64,000 bases of DNA from DASXHD01 sp038239005 (GCA_038239005.1 JBBSFE010000009.1:26359-90358), one strand, 5' to 3'; positions 1 through 9,330 are shown, numbered from the stretch's first letter. A program made the numbers and translations. The notes: generated from the letters alone by a model not told the origin.

Positions 1-2
1 GG

Positions 3-671
3 CATGCGGGCGCGGCGATGGCGCTGCTCGAGCCCATCGCATCGCCCGATCGTTTCCCGATGCCCCGCTCGGAGACAGCGCGCATCGCGCTGCGTGCGGG
101 TTTGATCGAAGCCGCAGGAGACGCCAAAGATCCGAACGCCGCGCCCGTGCTTCGCAACGTCATCACGACGGCGACGGAGTTCTTCGAAGTGCGCGCAGCC
201 GTCGAGGCGCTCGGCAAGCTCGCCGAGAGCGCCGATGTCGTGATGCTCGCGCACCTGGCAACGGCCGCGGGGCCGAGGCAAGAAGCGGCTGTCGCTGGGC
301 TCGGGAGCTGTCGGCGCGTCGTGGCGGCGCAAGCGCTCGAGAAAGTTTCGGCGACGCATCCAACGGGCATGTTCGCGAAGCATCTCTTGCGATCGCTCGG
401 CACCATGGGCTCATCGTGGGCGCTCGCAACGCCGAACGCCGCTCCTGCGCTGGAGGCCCCCGTGATTCGTGACACCGCTGCGCGCGCGGCGTTCGCGTTG
501 CTCGCGTCGTCGACGGAAGCGGACGTCCGCGCGGATGCCGAGAGCGCGCTTGTCGTGATCGCTGCGCCAGACACGCCGCGATGGATTTCGGACGCGAAGA
601 AATCCGCGTCTCCCGATCTCGCAGCGGCACTCGACGATCTCACGGCGCGCATCGCGCGGAGATCGCCGTGA
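3..671 (+). CDS. HEAT-repeat-like protein, 3' part only
   Basis: The reading frame is open from the left edge of the window, so the true start probably lies outside; an internal ATG at 18 is only a candidate. The visible ~220 residues are Ala/Leu/Val-rich and fall into helix pairs such as FEVRAAVEALGKLAES and VIRDTAARAAFALLAS, the pattern of HEAT/armadillo scaffolds that bind other proteins. No enzyme motif is visible. Its stop (TGA 669-671) overlaps the GTG start of the arginine deiminase gene by 4 bp, so the two are very likely translationally coupled and functionally linked. The specific role is unknown. Confidence 0.7.
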   Translation, partial: HAGAAMALLEPIASPDRFPMPRSETARIALRAGLIEAAGDAKDPNAAPVLRNVITTATEFFEVRAAVEALGKLAESADVVMLAHLATAAGPRQEAAVAGLGSCRRVVAAQALEKVSATHPTGMFAKHLLRSLGTMGSSWALATPNAAPALEAPVIRDTAARAAFALLASSTEADVRADAESALVVIAAPDTPRWISDAKKSASPDLAAALDDLTARIARRSP

Positions 672-2521
672 AGACCGTCGCGATCATGACGCTCGTTGCC
701 ATCGCGCTCGCTTGCAGCAGCGGTGGCGACCCAACCGACTCGGGAACGCCCGTCGTCGATCTTCGCGTCGACAACAATCGCAACGGCGTCATCGATTGGG
801 ACGACGACACCGAAGATCAAAATGAAGACACGTGGGACAAAACCCACGGCGCGATCTTCCTCGCCAACATCGACGACGATGAGAAGGCGTGCCCATCGAC
901 CGCATCCACGGGCGCGATCCTCGACGACGTCGACCTCGCCAGCTGCAACGACGCACAAGACACGGTGCTCAACGGCGACTCGGACGCGCTCGATCTCGCG
1001 CCGAGCGGCGTTCGTTGGTGGTCAGGCGCGCCTCACGGGACGGTCGCGGTCGTCACGGTCGACGCGCAAGCCGCGCAGTTCGTTCATTTGTTCATCATGC
1101 GCCAAGGCGCTTACACGTTCTTCGATTGGCAACACGACGACGTCATCACCGCCGACGAGCTTCGCGCCGGCAACGTGACGCTCGGCATCGAGGCGACCGA
1201 TGTCGTGCGCGACAAGGCCGTGTGGAACGGCTATGCGACGATCACGCTCGCCATCGGCAGCGCGCGCGACAGCGCGATGATGCGCGTCGCGCCCATCGTC
1301 ACGCGCCATCACCTTGCGCCTGAATCGCAAATCTATCTCTCCATGTTCGACGGCGACCCGGGGTCGATCGCAATGCGCGCGACGCTCTACTCGGATTTGG
1401 CGGGCACGGGTGAAGGCGACGGCACGACAGTCGGCGCGACACCAGTGAACGTCACCGAGATCAACGCCGATCAAGCTTTCGGCAATGCGTATCCGTACGA
1501 CGATCAATGGACGCAGGATTTTTTCGAGGTCGGCTACATGTCGATGCCGATCGCGGGCGGCAAGCAACACGTCATCGACGTCTTCCTGCGATCAGCGAAC
1601 ATTTACTACGCGGACCTGAAGAACCCGCTGCGCGATGCCGGCAAAGTGGTCTTCGCGAAATTCCGCGGGCCCGATGTGGCAGGTGTCGTTCAGTACGACA
1701 TGAGCTCGAGCCCCGACATGGATTCGCTCAACTCGTTCGGCAACCTCGAGACGATTCCGCCGTATTCGTTCGGTGGAGTCGATTACCCGCTCGGGCGGCT
1801 CTTTCGCGGCTCGATCCCGTCGTTTCATCCGGATGCGTCGTTCGAAAAAATGATGGAGGCGCAAGCGGTTCAGCCGCCCGTCACCATCGACACGTCGTGG
1901 CTCGACATCGGCCACGTCGACGAGACCATCAGCTTCGTGAAGAGCAGCACGTCGCGCGGCTGGACGATCCTCGCCAACGATCCCGCGCTCGCCAAAAAGA
2001 TGCTGCAAGACCAAGTCACCGCCGGCAACGGTGACACTCTCATGTTCGCGGGCAAGAAATGGCTCGACAGCAGCAATGCCGAAACGCCCGCGGAAATCGC
2101 GATCAAAGACGTCCTCGCCGACGCCAACATCATGGCCGCGAGCGATGAAGCTGCTGCCAACGTGGACGCGCAGCTCTCGATCATCAAAGCGGCAACGGGC
2201 ATCACCGACGCCGAGATCATTCGCATTCCGTTCTTGCACGAGCCCGTTCAGGGTTTCTCGCTCGCGTACCAAGTCGGCACGGTCAACGGCCTCTACTATG
2301 CGGACGGCGCGTTCGCCGCGCCCGATCCGCACGGCCCCATCATCGGCGGCAAAGACATCTTCAAAGACCAGATGGAGACCGCACTCTCCGCGATCGGCAT
2401 CACCGTCGTGTGGGTCGAAGACTGGGATCTCTACCACCGCCTCTCGGGCGAAATTCATTGCGGCACCAACTCGAAACGCGGCCTCGCCGCTGGCGAGACG
2501 TGGTGGACGAGCGGCTACTGA
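668..2521 (+). CDS. protein-arginine deiminase (PAD) family lipoprotein
   Basis: Predicted peptidyl-arginine deiminase, which converts protein arginine to citrulline using Ca2+ in the animal enzymes. The GTG start at 668 gives a short lipoprotein signal with lipobox IALAC, so the 617-aa product should be membrane-anchored and exported. An N-terminal Asp-rich stretch (DNNRNGVIDWDDD, then FLANIDDDEKAC) matches the Ca2+-binding middle domain of PADs. All four catalytic positions are recognisable: Asp284 in WTQDFFEVGY, His416 and Asp418 in GHVDETISF, and Cys598 in GEIHCGTN near the C-terminus. This is the animal/cyanobacterial-type PAD, not the agmatine-deiminase-like enzyme of Porphyromonas. The substrate is unknown; coupling to a HEAT-repeat gene suggests a partner protein. 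Confidence 0.9.
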   Translation: MKTVAIMTLVAIALACSSGGDPTDSGTPVVDLRVDNNRNGVIDWDDDTEDQNEDTWDKTHGAIFLANIDDDEKACPSTASTGAILDDVDLASCNDAQDTVLNGDSDALDLAPSGVRWWSGAPHGTVAVVTVDAQAAQFVHLFIMRQGAYTFFDWQHDDVITADELRAGNVTLGIEATDVVRDKAVWNGYATITLAIGSARDSAMMRVAPIVTRHHLAPESQIYLSMFDGDPGSIAMRATLYSDLAGTGEGDGTTVGATPVNVTEINADQAFGNAYPYDDQWTQDFFEVGYMSMPIAGGKQHVIDVFLRSANIYYADLKNPLRDAGKVVFAKFRGPDVAGVVQYDMSSSPDMDSLNSFGNLETIPPYSFGGVDYPLGRLFRGSIPSFHPDASFEKMMEAQAVQPPVTIDTSWLDIGHVDETISFVKSSTSRGWTILANDPALAKKMLQDQVTAGNGDTLMFAGKKWLDSSNAETPAEIAIKDVLADANIMAASDEAAANVDAQLSIIKAATGITDAEIIRIPFLHEPVQGFSLAYQVGTVNGLYYADGAFAAPDPHGPIIGGKDIFKDQMETALSAIGITVVWVEDWDLYHRLSGEIHCGTNSKRGLAAGETWWTSGY

Positions 2522-2525
2522 ATTT

Positions 2526-3248
2526 TCAGAACGTGTAGCGAAGATCGATGGTGGCGTCCCACGCGAGCGGGAGATCGCTGCCGACGGTGTACGCGAGGTT
2601 CGTCATGTAACGCGCGCCGCCCGAGAGGCCGAGCGCGATGTGGCGATCGACTTGGAACCACTCGAAGCCGACGCGGCCGCCTACTTGGAAGCCGAGGCTC
2701 TCCGCTTTCGCGTAACCGAAGTTCACGAGCGCACCCGATTGCACGTAGGCGACGTCGCCGCCGGCGGCGCCCTGGAGATACATGCCGACCCGATTGGTGA
2801 AGGGAATCGTCAGACGCAAACCACCGCCGAACGAGAGGAGCGGGAACGCGCGGTTCTGCGACGGACCAACGCTCGAGCCGGTGTCGGTGAACGCGATGTC
2901 GCCGGAGACGAACACCATGAGCACGCGGAAAATTTCGTAGCCGAATTGGGTTTGGAGCCATACCGCCGGGTGATTCGTGAGCGAGCCGAACTTTCCGGCG
3001 AAGCCCATCGCGCCGAGGCCTTGCTCGAGCACGAACCCTTTGTGGCGCGGTGGCGCGGGTGGCGCTTCGAGCGGCGCTTCGGGGAGCGTCGATTGATCCT
3101 TTTGCGCGTCGGCGGCTTTCATGGCCGCTTGCACTTGCTCGGTCGTGAGCGGCTGAGGCTCGTCTTGAGCCTGGGCCGCGCCGGCAACCAAAAGCGTGCA
3201 GACTACAATGAGCGAACGAACGCGCACGCGGGCCAGCATACCTCTCAT
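2526..3248 (-). CDS. outer-membrane beta-barrel-like protein
   Basis: A 240-aa exported protein. The start is set by an ATGA overlap with the stop of sdhB; a second Met nine bases downstream (3239) is equally possible. The signal peptide (LIVVCTLLVAGAAQAQ) is followed by a Gln/Ala/Pro-rich linker. About 170 residues of alternating hydrophobic/aromatic beta-strand pattern then follow, rich in Gly, ending in LRYTF with a terminal Phe, which is typical of outer-membrane barrels recognised by BamA. It is the last gene of the sdhCAB transcript, but no respiratory function can be read from its sequence. Family not recognised; function unknown. Confidence 0.7.
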   Translation of the reverse strand: MRGMLARVRVRSLIVVCTLLVAGAAQAQDEPQPLTTEQVQAAMKAADAQKDQSTLPEAPLEAPPAPPRHKGFVLEQGLGAMGFAGKFGSLTNHPAVWLQTQFGYEIFRVLMVFVSGDIAFTDTGSSVGPSQNRAFPLLSFGGGLRLTIPFTNRVGMYLQGAAGGDVAYVQSGALVNFGYAKAESLGFQVGGRVGFEWFQVDRHIALGLSGGARYMTNLAYTVGSDLPLAWDATIDLRYTF

Positions 3249-4003
3249 TTCAAAAGCCAACCGAACAGCATTCGCTTCGTGGCTTGGCGCTGCACGACAG
3301 CGATCGAATCGACGAGCGGAATTTCTTTCGGACACACATCGACGCAGTTGAGGGCTTTGCCGCAACCGGTGAGGGCGTCGTCTTCGAGGAGTGCGTCGAT
3401 GCGCTCGCTCGCGTGCATTTTTCCGCTCGGGTGGAGGTTCATCAAACGCACTTGGTTGATCGCGGCGGCGCCGATGAAGCCGGATGAATCGTTGATTTGC
3501 GGGCACGCCTCGAGGCAGCAGCCGCACGTCATGCAGCGCGAGAGCGGGTAGGCCTCTTCTTGATTCTCGGGGCTCTGGCGAGGGCCGGGGCCGAGCTCGT
3601 GGGTGCCGTCGAGCTTGATCCACGCTTTGACCTTTTTGAGATCAGCGAACATGCGCGAGCGATCGACGACGAGATCACGCACGAGCGGAAACTTGGTCAT
3701 CGGCTCGAGCACGATGGGCTCGTCGTTCTTGCGAATCGAATCGACGAGCGCGGAGCACGCTTGCCGCACGCGCCCGTTCACGATCATCGTGCAGGCCCCG
3801 CACACTTCTTCGTGGCAGCTCGAATCCCACGAAGGCGGCGCGACCTTCGTTCCGCCGACCGTCACCGGCTTCTTGCGGACTTCCATGAGTGCGCTCAGCA
3901 CGTTCATGCGCGGCGCCCACGCGACGTCGAACTCGTCCCAGTGCGCCTTCTCGCCGGGCGCGTCCTGTCGCTTCACTTTGATGCGAACGGTTTTGGTGGC
4001 CAT
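3245..4003 (-). CDS. sdhB: succinate dehydrogenase/fumarate reductase iron-sulfur subunit
   Basis: Iron-sulfur subunit of membrane-bound complex II, carrying electrons from SdhA to the quinone site. The start ATG at 4003 overlaps the sdhA stop (ATGA), giving 252 aa, a normal length. The N-terminal ferredoxin-like domain holds a [2Fe-2S] site in SCHEEVCGACTMIVNGR. The C-terminal domain has the paired cysteine clusters CMTCGCCLEACP and CGKALNCVDVCP for the [4Fe-4S] and [3Fe-4S] centres. Order sdhC-sdhA-sdhB is as in Bacillus, Bdellovibrio and other b-type complexes, which lack an SdhD. Confidence 0.95.
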   Translation of the reverse strand: MATKTVRIKVKRQDAPGEKAHWDEFDVAWAPRMNVLSALMEVRKKPVTVGGTKVAPPSWDSSCHEEVCGACTMIVNGRVRQACSALVDSIRKNDEPIVLEPMTKFPLVRDLVVDRSRMFADLKKVKAWIKLDGTHELGPGPRQSPENQEEAYPLSRCMTCGCCLEACPQINDSSGFIGAAAINQVRLMNLHPSGKMHASERIDALLEDDALTGCGKALNCVDVCPKEIPLVDSIAVVQRQATKRMLFGWLLK

Positions 4004-5994
4004 CAGGTCTTGGTGCTCGTGGTGGCGGCGCCGGCCGTGTCGTATTTGCGGGCGCGGGGTTTGACGAGGGAGGTGTCGACCGCGTCGGTGATCGCGACCG
4101 GCTGGCCCGCGCACTCGTAGGTGAAGTCGCGGACGAACTTGGGGCCTTCGGGACTGTGCATGGCGAGGGTCGTGCGGAGCCAGTCGGGGTCGTTGCGGTC
4201 TTTGAAGGCTGGTTTGAAGTGGGCGCCGCGCGATTCGTCGCGCGCTAGCGCGCCTTCCACGATCACGCGGGAGAGGACGAGCATGTTTTGGAAGTGCCTG
4301 ACGAACTGCGCGCTTTGGTTCGCGCGGCGGCCCGAGTCGAGCGAGCTGGCTTTCGCGAGCTTGCCCGTGGTGTCGGCGATGAGGTCGAGCACCTTCCTGA
4401 GCTTGTCATTTTCGCGTTCGATGGTGACGTCGCGGAGCATCGTCTCGGCGAGATCGGCGTGGAGCGCGAATGGGTTTTCTTCGCCGGCCATCGCGATGAT
4501 GGCGTCGAACTTCGCTTCCTCGCGCGTGCGCGCTTTTTCGAACAAGCTCTTGGGCACGTCAGCGGCGCTCTTCGCGAGGCTCTTGCGATACGACGCCATC
4601 GCGGGCCCGCACACGAGCCCGCCGTAGATGCACGAGAGCAGCGAGTTGGCGCCGAGTCGATTCGCGCCGTGATACTGGTAATCCGCTTCGCCGACCGCAT
4701 AGAGGCCAGCAATGTTGGTCGCCTGATTGCGTGGCGAATCCTTCACGAGCGAGCCGTTTGCCGAACGCTCGAAGTCGACCCATAAGCCGCCCATCGAGTA
4801 GTGCACGGCCGGAAAGACACGCATCGGCATCTCGTACGGATCTTCCGAAGCGAACTTTTCGTAAATCTCGAGAACGCCCGCGAGCTTCTTCTCTAGCTGC
4901 GCGCGCGGCAGATGCGTGACGTCGAGATAAACCTCGAGCTCGTTCTTCTGCGTCTTCGGGTTGTAGACGCCGCGACCTTCGTGGAACGCCTTCTTGAAAA
5001 GCGCCCGGCTCGCGATGTCGCGCGGGACCAGGTTGCCGTACCCCGGGTATTGCGATTCGAGGAAGTAGTCGCGCTCGGATTCCGGAACGTCGCGACCGGG
5101 GCGTTTTTCTTTGGCGTCTTTCGGAACCCACACGCGCCCGCCTTCACCGCGAACGCTCTCCGAGATCAAACGCAGCTTGTCCGCGCCGGGGATCGCCGTT
5201 GGATGAACTTGGATGAACTCGCCGTTCGCCCAGCACGCGCCTTGTTGGTAGGCAGCGGTGGTCGCGCTCGCCGTGCAGATCATCGAATTGGTGGAGCGAC
5301 CGAACACGAGACCCGCGCCGCCCGTCGCGAGGCACACGGCATCGCCGGTGAACGACTCGATGCGCATCGACTTGAGATCTTGCGCGACGATGCCGCGGCA
5401 CCGACCCGAGTCGTCGAGCACGAGCGAGAGAAAATCCCAAAGCTCGAACTTGCGAACCATTCGCTCGCCGGGGATGGTGCTGCCCGTTTCGTCTTCGCAG
5501 TCGATCGTTTCGTAGCGACGCACTTGCTCGTCGAGTGCGTAGAGGAGCTGTTGGCCCGTCGTTGCGCCCGCGAACGCCGTGCGGTGAAAGAGCGTGCCGC
5601 CGAAGCGACGAAAATCCAACAGGCCTTCGGCGGTGCGATTGAAGGGAACGCCCATGCGATCGAGCATGAAGACGATGCTCGGCGCGGCGTCGGCCATGCC
5701 TTTCACCGGCGGTTGGTTCGCGAGAAAATCGCCGCCGTACACGGTCTCTTCGAGGTGAATCTGTGGTGAGTCACCCTCGCCCTTCGTGTTGACGCTCGCG
5801 TTGATGCCGCCTTGCGCGCACACCGAATGCGAGCGCTTCACGGGCACGAGCGAAAAGAGGTCGACCGGCACGCCGGCTTCGCAGAGCTTCATCGTCGTCG
5901 TGAGACCTGCGAGCCCACCGCCGACCACGATCACGCGACGCACGGTGCGAGAGCCTCGCGGAGAGCTTGACGCCGATGCCTTCTTCGATGCCAT
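4003..5994 (-). CDS. sdhA: succinate dehydrogenase/fumarate reductase flavoprotein subunit
   Basis: Catalytic FAD subunit of complex II (succinate to fumarate). The 663-aa protein starts with a Ser/Lys-rich leader, then a dinucleotide-binding motif VIVVGGGLAGLT at about residues 21-32. The segment HSVCAQGGINAS follows and contains the His that binds FAD covalently. The fumarate-reductase active-site regions (FIQVHPTAIPG and the Arg/His-rich C-terminal half, HYSMGGLWVD) are present. It overlaps sdhB by 4 bp and lies 17 bp downstream of sdhC, so the three form one operon. The length fits the long, non-classical (type B) SdhA/FrdA group. Confidence 0.95.
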   Translation of the reverse strand: MASKKASASSSPRGSRTVRRVIVVGGGLAGLTTTMKLCEAGVPVDLFSLVPVKRSHSVCAQGGINASVNTKGEGDSPQIHLEETVYGGDFLANQPPVKGMADAAPSIVFMLDRMGVPFNRTAEGLLDFRRFGGTLFHRTAFAGATTGQQLLYALDEQVRRYETIDCEDETGSTIPGERMVRKFELWDFLSLVLDDSGRCRGIVAQDLKSMRIESFTGDAVCLATGGAGLVFGRSTNSMICTASATTAAYQQGACWANGEFIQVHPTAIPGADKLRLISESVRGEGGRVWVPKDAKEKRPGRDVPESERDYFLESQYPGYGNLVPRDIASRALFKKAFHEGRGVYNPKTQKNELEVYLDVTHLPRAQLEKKLAGVLEIYEKFASEDPYEMPMRVFPAVHYSMGGLWVDFERSANGSLVKDSPRNQATNIAGLYAVGEADYQYHGANRLGANSLLSCIYGGLVCGPAMASYRKSLAKSAADVPKSLFEKARTREEAKFDAIIAMAGEENPFALHADLAETMLRDVTIERENDKLRKVLDLIADTTGKLAKASSLDSGRRANQSAQFVRHFQNMLVLSRVIVEGALARDESRGAHFKPAFKDRNDPDWLRTTLAMHSPEGPKFVRDFTYECAGQPVAITDAVDTSLVKPRARKYDTAGAATTSTKT

Positions 5995-6011
5995 CTGGCG
6001 ACGTTCTTAGC

Positions 6012-6695
6012 CTACTTCGGCTGCGGCGTGCACGGAGAGCTGGTGGGCGCCGTCGTCGTGAATTCGATGCCCGTCGCGAGCGACACTACCGTCGCGGCGG
6101 ACGCGCCAAAGAGAAGCGTGCCGAGCGCGACACAACCCCATGCTGCGCGCGTTTTTTGGCGCGCCGTCGCGAGCAAACCGGAGGTCACTGCGTACGACCA
6201 CGTGCCGCACGCGAAGTGGAACACCGTGGAGAACGCACCCACCAAATAGAGGACGGCCCGAATCGGAAAGCCATGCCACGTGGACGAAAGGCGCCAGGCA
6301 AGCGTCGCGTAAAACGCATTCGGCTCGATGGCGTGACGCCACGCTTGAACGCGAAACTCCCAGAAGTGCCACGCGATGAACACGAGGGCCGAGCCCGCAG
6401 CGATGCGATTCGCGACGGCGAGCGCGCGATTCGAAAATGGTTTCGGCTCCGCGGCGACGCGCTCGCGCATCATCCACGCGCCGTAAGCCGCGTGATACGC
6501 GAGCGGCAAGAACACGAACACGATCTCGACGACGACGAGCAGCGGTATGCGCTCGAGCGACTCGACCGTTGCGACGTACGCTTCTTGGCCGCGCAGCGCC
6601 GACGTATTCGCCCACGTGTGCTCGAGCAAAAAGAACCCGAGCGGCACCACGCCCGTCAGCGCGAAGAGTCGACGAAGAGCCTGCGCGCGATCCAC
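6012..6695 (-). CDS. sdhC: succinate dehydrogenase cytochrome b subunit
   Basis: Membrane anchor of complex II, binding haem b and quinone. The 227-aa protein has about five hydrophobic helices. Conserved-looking histidines sit in or beside them: LEHTW near residue 26, AYHAAYG near 69, AWHFWEF near 109, and VFHFACGTW near 160. This is the pattern of the single-subunit, di-haem b558-type anchor also found in Bacillus and Bacteroidetes. It is the first gene of the sdhCAB transcript. Its start is only 39 bp from the divergent lipoprotein gene at 6735, so the promoters of both must lie in or near that gap. Confidence 0.9.
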   Translation of the reverse strand: MDRAQALRRLFALTGVVPLGFFLLEHTWANTSALRGQEAYVATVESLERIPLLVVVEIVFVFLPLAYHAAYGAWMMRERVAAEPKPFSNRALAVANRIAAGSALVFIAWHFWEFRVQAWRHAIEPNAFYATLAWRLSSTWHGFPIRAVLYLVGAFSTVFHFACGTWSYAVTSGLLATARQKTRAAWGCVALGTLLFGASAATVVSLATGIEFTTTAPTSSPCTPQPK

Positions 6696-6734
6696 CGAAC
6701 CGGTTTTACTCGATCCCGGATAACATCGCTCTCA

Positions 6735-7493
6735 ATGAGATGGCTCGCGGCCCTTTGCCTCGCTGCATGCGCGCCAGAGCATGCGACGGTTGTCGTGGAG
6801 ATCACGCCGCTTCCGACGGTTTCTGCGACCGGAGCCGTCATTGCTGCGCCGACATCGACCGCCACCCCGGCACCCAGCGCGCTGCTCGATGCGCGCGATC
6901 CGCGCCGAATCTCGACGCGATCACCCGTATTGGTGCAAACGGAAGTGCGCGCGCTCGAGCAGCTCGTGAACACGACCGCCCTCAACGCACCTGATCGGCC
7001 CGCGCTGCTCCGCAGGCTCGCGGAAGAGTACGTGGAGCTACGAAAGTCCGGCGTGGCCGCATCCTCGACGAAAGCCATCCAAGATTACGACGAGCTCGTA
7101 AAGCAATACCCTGCGTATCCGCAGCTCGATGAAGTGCGTTACTTCCTCGGCCTCGAGTACGAGCTCGCCGGCGACCCAGCCAACGCGCGCAAGGCGTTGT
7201 ACTCGCTCATTCGCGACACGCCGAATTCGAAGTTCGTGCCGTATGCGTACTTCGCGTTCGGTGAAATGTTTTTTCACGAAGCCAAGAGCGACCCGAGCAA
7301 ATTCCAGTTCGCGCAGCAGGCCTACGCCGAGACGTCGAAGTTCGCGAGCTCGCCGATGTTGCCCGAGGCGATGGCGCGTCTCTCCGAAGTGTATGCGGCG
7401 CAAGGCAACACACAGATGGCCGAATCTTTCAAACAACGACTCTTGCGCGACCATCCAACGAGCGCCGCAGCGCAGCGGTTGGGAGCGCCGTGA
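6735..7493 (+). CDS. TPR-containing lipoprotein (YbgF/BamD-like)
   Basis: The ATG at 6735 begins a lipoprotein signal (MRWLAALCLAACAPEH; lipobox LAAC), giving 252 aa. After a Thr/Ala/Pro linker, residues ~80-250 form tetratricopeptide-like helices with the phrases YPAYPQLDEVRYFLGLEYELAGD and TPNSKFVPYAYFAFGEMFF. This is the spacing seen in YbgF (CpoB) and BamD outer-membrane lipoproteins. The stop overlaps the GTG of the following LpoA-like gene, so the two are co-translated. A role as a periplasmic scaffold in envelope assembly is inference. Confidence 0.8.
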   Translation: MRWLAALCLAACAPEHATVVVEITPLPTVSATGAVIAAPTSTATPAPSALLDARDPRRISTRSPVLVQTEVRALEQLVNTTALNAPDRPALLRRLAEEYVELRKSGVAASSTKAIQDYDELVKQYPAYPQLDEVRYFLGLEYELAGDPANARKALYSLIRDTPNSKFVPYAYFAFGEMFFHEAKSDPSKFQFAQQAYAETSKFASSPMLPEAMARLSEVYAAQGNTQMAESFKQRLLRDHPTSAAAQRLGAP

Positions 7494-9283
7494 AGCGCTT
7501 CTTTGCGTTGCTCTTCGCCGTCGTCGCGTGTGGCGCGGCCGCGGGCGAGCGACCCGTCGCGACGCTCTCGGCATCTCCCGAGGCGGGCAACCAGCTCGCG
7601 ACGTTGCGCGATGCGTTCGAGCACGACGTGCACGACGCGAAGCTCGCCGCGCGATTCGACGAGCACATCAAGAAATTCCCACGCGACCGCGCAACGGCGC
7701 TCGCACGGCTCCACCTCGGCCACATCTTGCTCGACATGAAAGACGCGGCCGGTGCACGCCGCGAGCTCGGCGCCGTGAACGAGCCCAAGCCTGGCAACGA
7801 GCATGATTTCTGGCTCGCCCTCCGCGCGCGATTGCTCCGCGCCGATGGGAAGGCCGACGACGCAGTCGCGCTCTTGCAATCACTCGTCGGCATCGTGGTC
7901 GACACGCCGCTGCGAACGATCTTGCTCGAAGAGGTCGCCGTCGCATCGATCGACGCACGCCGGCCGCTCGAAGCGGTCGCGTATCTCGATGGGTGGCTTC
8001 GCTCGGTGCCGCCGCACGCTCACAAGGAGACGCACGATCGCGTCGAGCAGCAGCTCTCGCGCATCGACCCGACGACGCTCGCGCAAACGCTCGAAGCCAT
8101 GCAAGGCGAAGGAGCTGGCGGCTATTCGAACGAGCTGCAAAAGCTCGTCGCCGAAGCGCTCGCCAAACACGCGCTCGACGCACAAGACACGCACTTGGCG
8201 CAGCGACTCATCGATTCGTCGCTCGGAAAATATTTGACGGGTTCGACGGTCGGACAAGATCTGCGCGATCTCGCGACGAGCCTTCGCGGTGCGCACGCGG
8301 TCGTTGCACGAACGATCGGGCTCGTTTTGCCGATCGACACACCCGAGCTCCGCGACGCCGCCGCCGATGCCGCGCGTGGCGCCGCGTTCGCTCTCGGGTT
8401 GCCTCGGGCGGTGACGACCGACGACGGCACGCGCCTCGTCACGCGCGCAGACACCACATCCACACTCGATGCCTCGCTCGAAGAGCTCGCGGGCGCTGGC
8501 GCCGCCGTCGTGCTCGCAGGATTCGAGGAAGCGTCCGCCGAACGCGCGTGCCGCTGGTCCGAAGAAAACGGTCTCGCGGTGATCACGTTCGCAGCACCCA
8601 AGACGCCGCCATCGCGTTTCTGTTTCGTCGCAGGTGAGTCGCGCGCGACGAGCGTGGCACTCCTCGTCGCGGAGCTCGAGAAGCGCGCGGGCAAGCGTCA
8701 CGCAAAAGTCGTCGCGGTCTCCAGTGCATCCGCGGAAGCATCGTTTGCGCAAACGAAGTCGACCGCGCTCGAGCTCTTGCCGACGTTTCGTTGCGAGCCG
8801 CCGTACTCGCGCTCGCGCATGCCGCTCGACGAATGGGCGAAGGCAGGTGCTCACGATTTTCTCGTCTCCGCTCCGACGGGCTGCGTGCGAACGCTCTTGC
8901 CCGCGCTTCCGCGTGGCTCGGAGGTTGGCCTCGCGCTCGAAGCAACGTCAGGTGACGACGACTCACACATCGCGCGCGGCGGCGTTCACGCGTTTGCGAT
9001 CGCACCCGCCGTCACTCCGCAGTTCGACGAGTACACCAAACAGTTCGGCGGCAAACCCAGCTACTGGACCGCGCTCGGTCGGGATGGCGCGCTCCTCGCT
9101 CACGCCGCTGAAGTCGATCTCCCAAACGATCGCGTGACGACGTCGACGGAGATCACGCATCGTCGCGAGCTCGCGCGCGCAGGGTTGGTTGCGGCGAAGG
9201 CCACACTATGGACGACAGACGTCAGCAGTTTCGGCCAGGACCACAAGCTTCCAAGGACACTACGTGTCGTGGATCTGCCGTGA
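7490..9283 (+). CDS. lipoprotein with TPR and periplasmic-binding-like domains (LpoA-like)
   Basis: A GTG start in a GTGA overlap with the preceding gene; signal with lipobox FAVVAC. The 597-aa protein has an N-terminal all-helical TPR-like half (residues ~40-270) and a C-terminal alpha/beta half starting at IGLVLPIDTPELRDAAADAARGA. The latter has the rhythm of type-1 periplasmic-binding folds (GAAVVLAGFEEASAERA, NGLAVITFAAPK, FCFVAGES). That two-part design is the one of LpoA, the outer-membrane activator of penicillin-binding protein 1A in gammaproteobacteria. Assignment is by architecture only; sequence identity to LpoA cannot be judged here. Confidence 0.7.
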   Translation: MKRFFALLFAVVACGAAAGERPVATLSASPEAGNQLATLRDAFEHDVHDAKLAARFDEHIKKFPRDRATALARLHLGHILLDMKDAAGARRELGAVNEPKPGNEHDFWLALRARLLRADGKADDAVALLQSLVGIVVDTPLRTILLEEVAVASIDARRPLEAVAYLDGWLRSVPPHAHKETHDRVEQQLSRIDPTTLAQTLEAMQGEGAGGYSNELQKLVAEALAKHALDAQDTHLAQRLIDSSLGKYLTGSTVGQDLRDLATSLRGAHAVVARTIGLVLPIDTPELRDAAADAARGAAFALGLPRAVTTDDGTRLVTRADTTSTLDASLEELAGAGAAVVLAGFEEASAERACRWSEENGLAVITFAAPKTPPSRFCFVAGESRATSVALLVAELEKRAGKRHAKVVAVSSASAEASFAQTKSTALELLPTFRCEPPYSRSRMPLDEWAKAGAHDFLVSAPTGCVRTLLPALPRGSEVGLALEATSGDDDSHIARGGVHAFAIAPAVTPQFDEYTKQFGGKPSYWTALGRDGALLAHAAEVDLPNDRVTTSTEITHRRELARAGLVAAKATLWTTDVSSFGQDHKLPRTLRVVDLP

Positions 9284-9330
9284 GTCACTGAAAACTGGCA
9301 TTGTCGTGCGCTCGCCGTAATGTGTACGGC

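Noticed and set aside
668..2521. Porphyromonas-type peptidylarginine deiminase (agmatine-deiminase-like)
   Set aside because: The GEIHCGTN C-terminal Cys motif and Asp-rich Ca2+ region match the animal/cyanobacterial PAD family instead.
2526..3623. Long minus-strand frame extending upstream of the beta-barrel gene into sdhB
   Set aside because: The upstream part is the antisense-frame shadow of sdhB; a signal peptide starts at 3248/3239.
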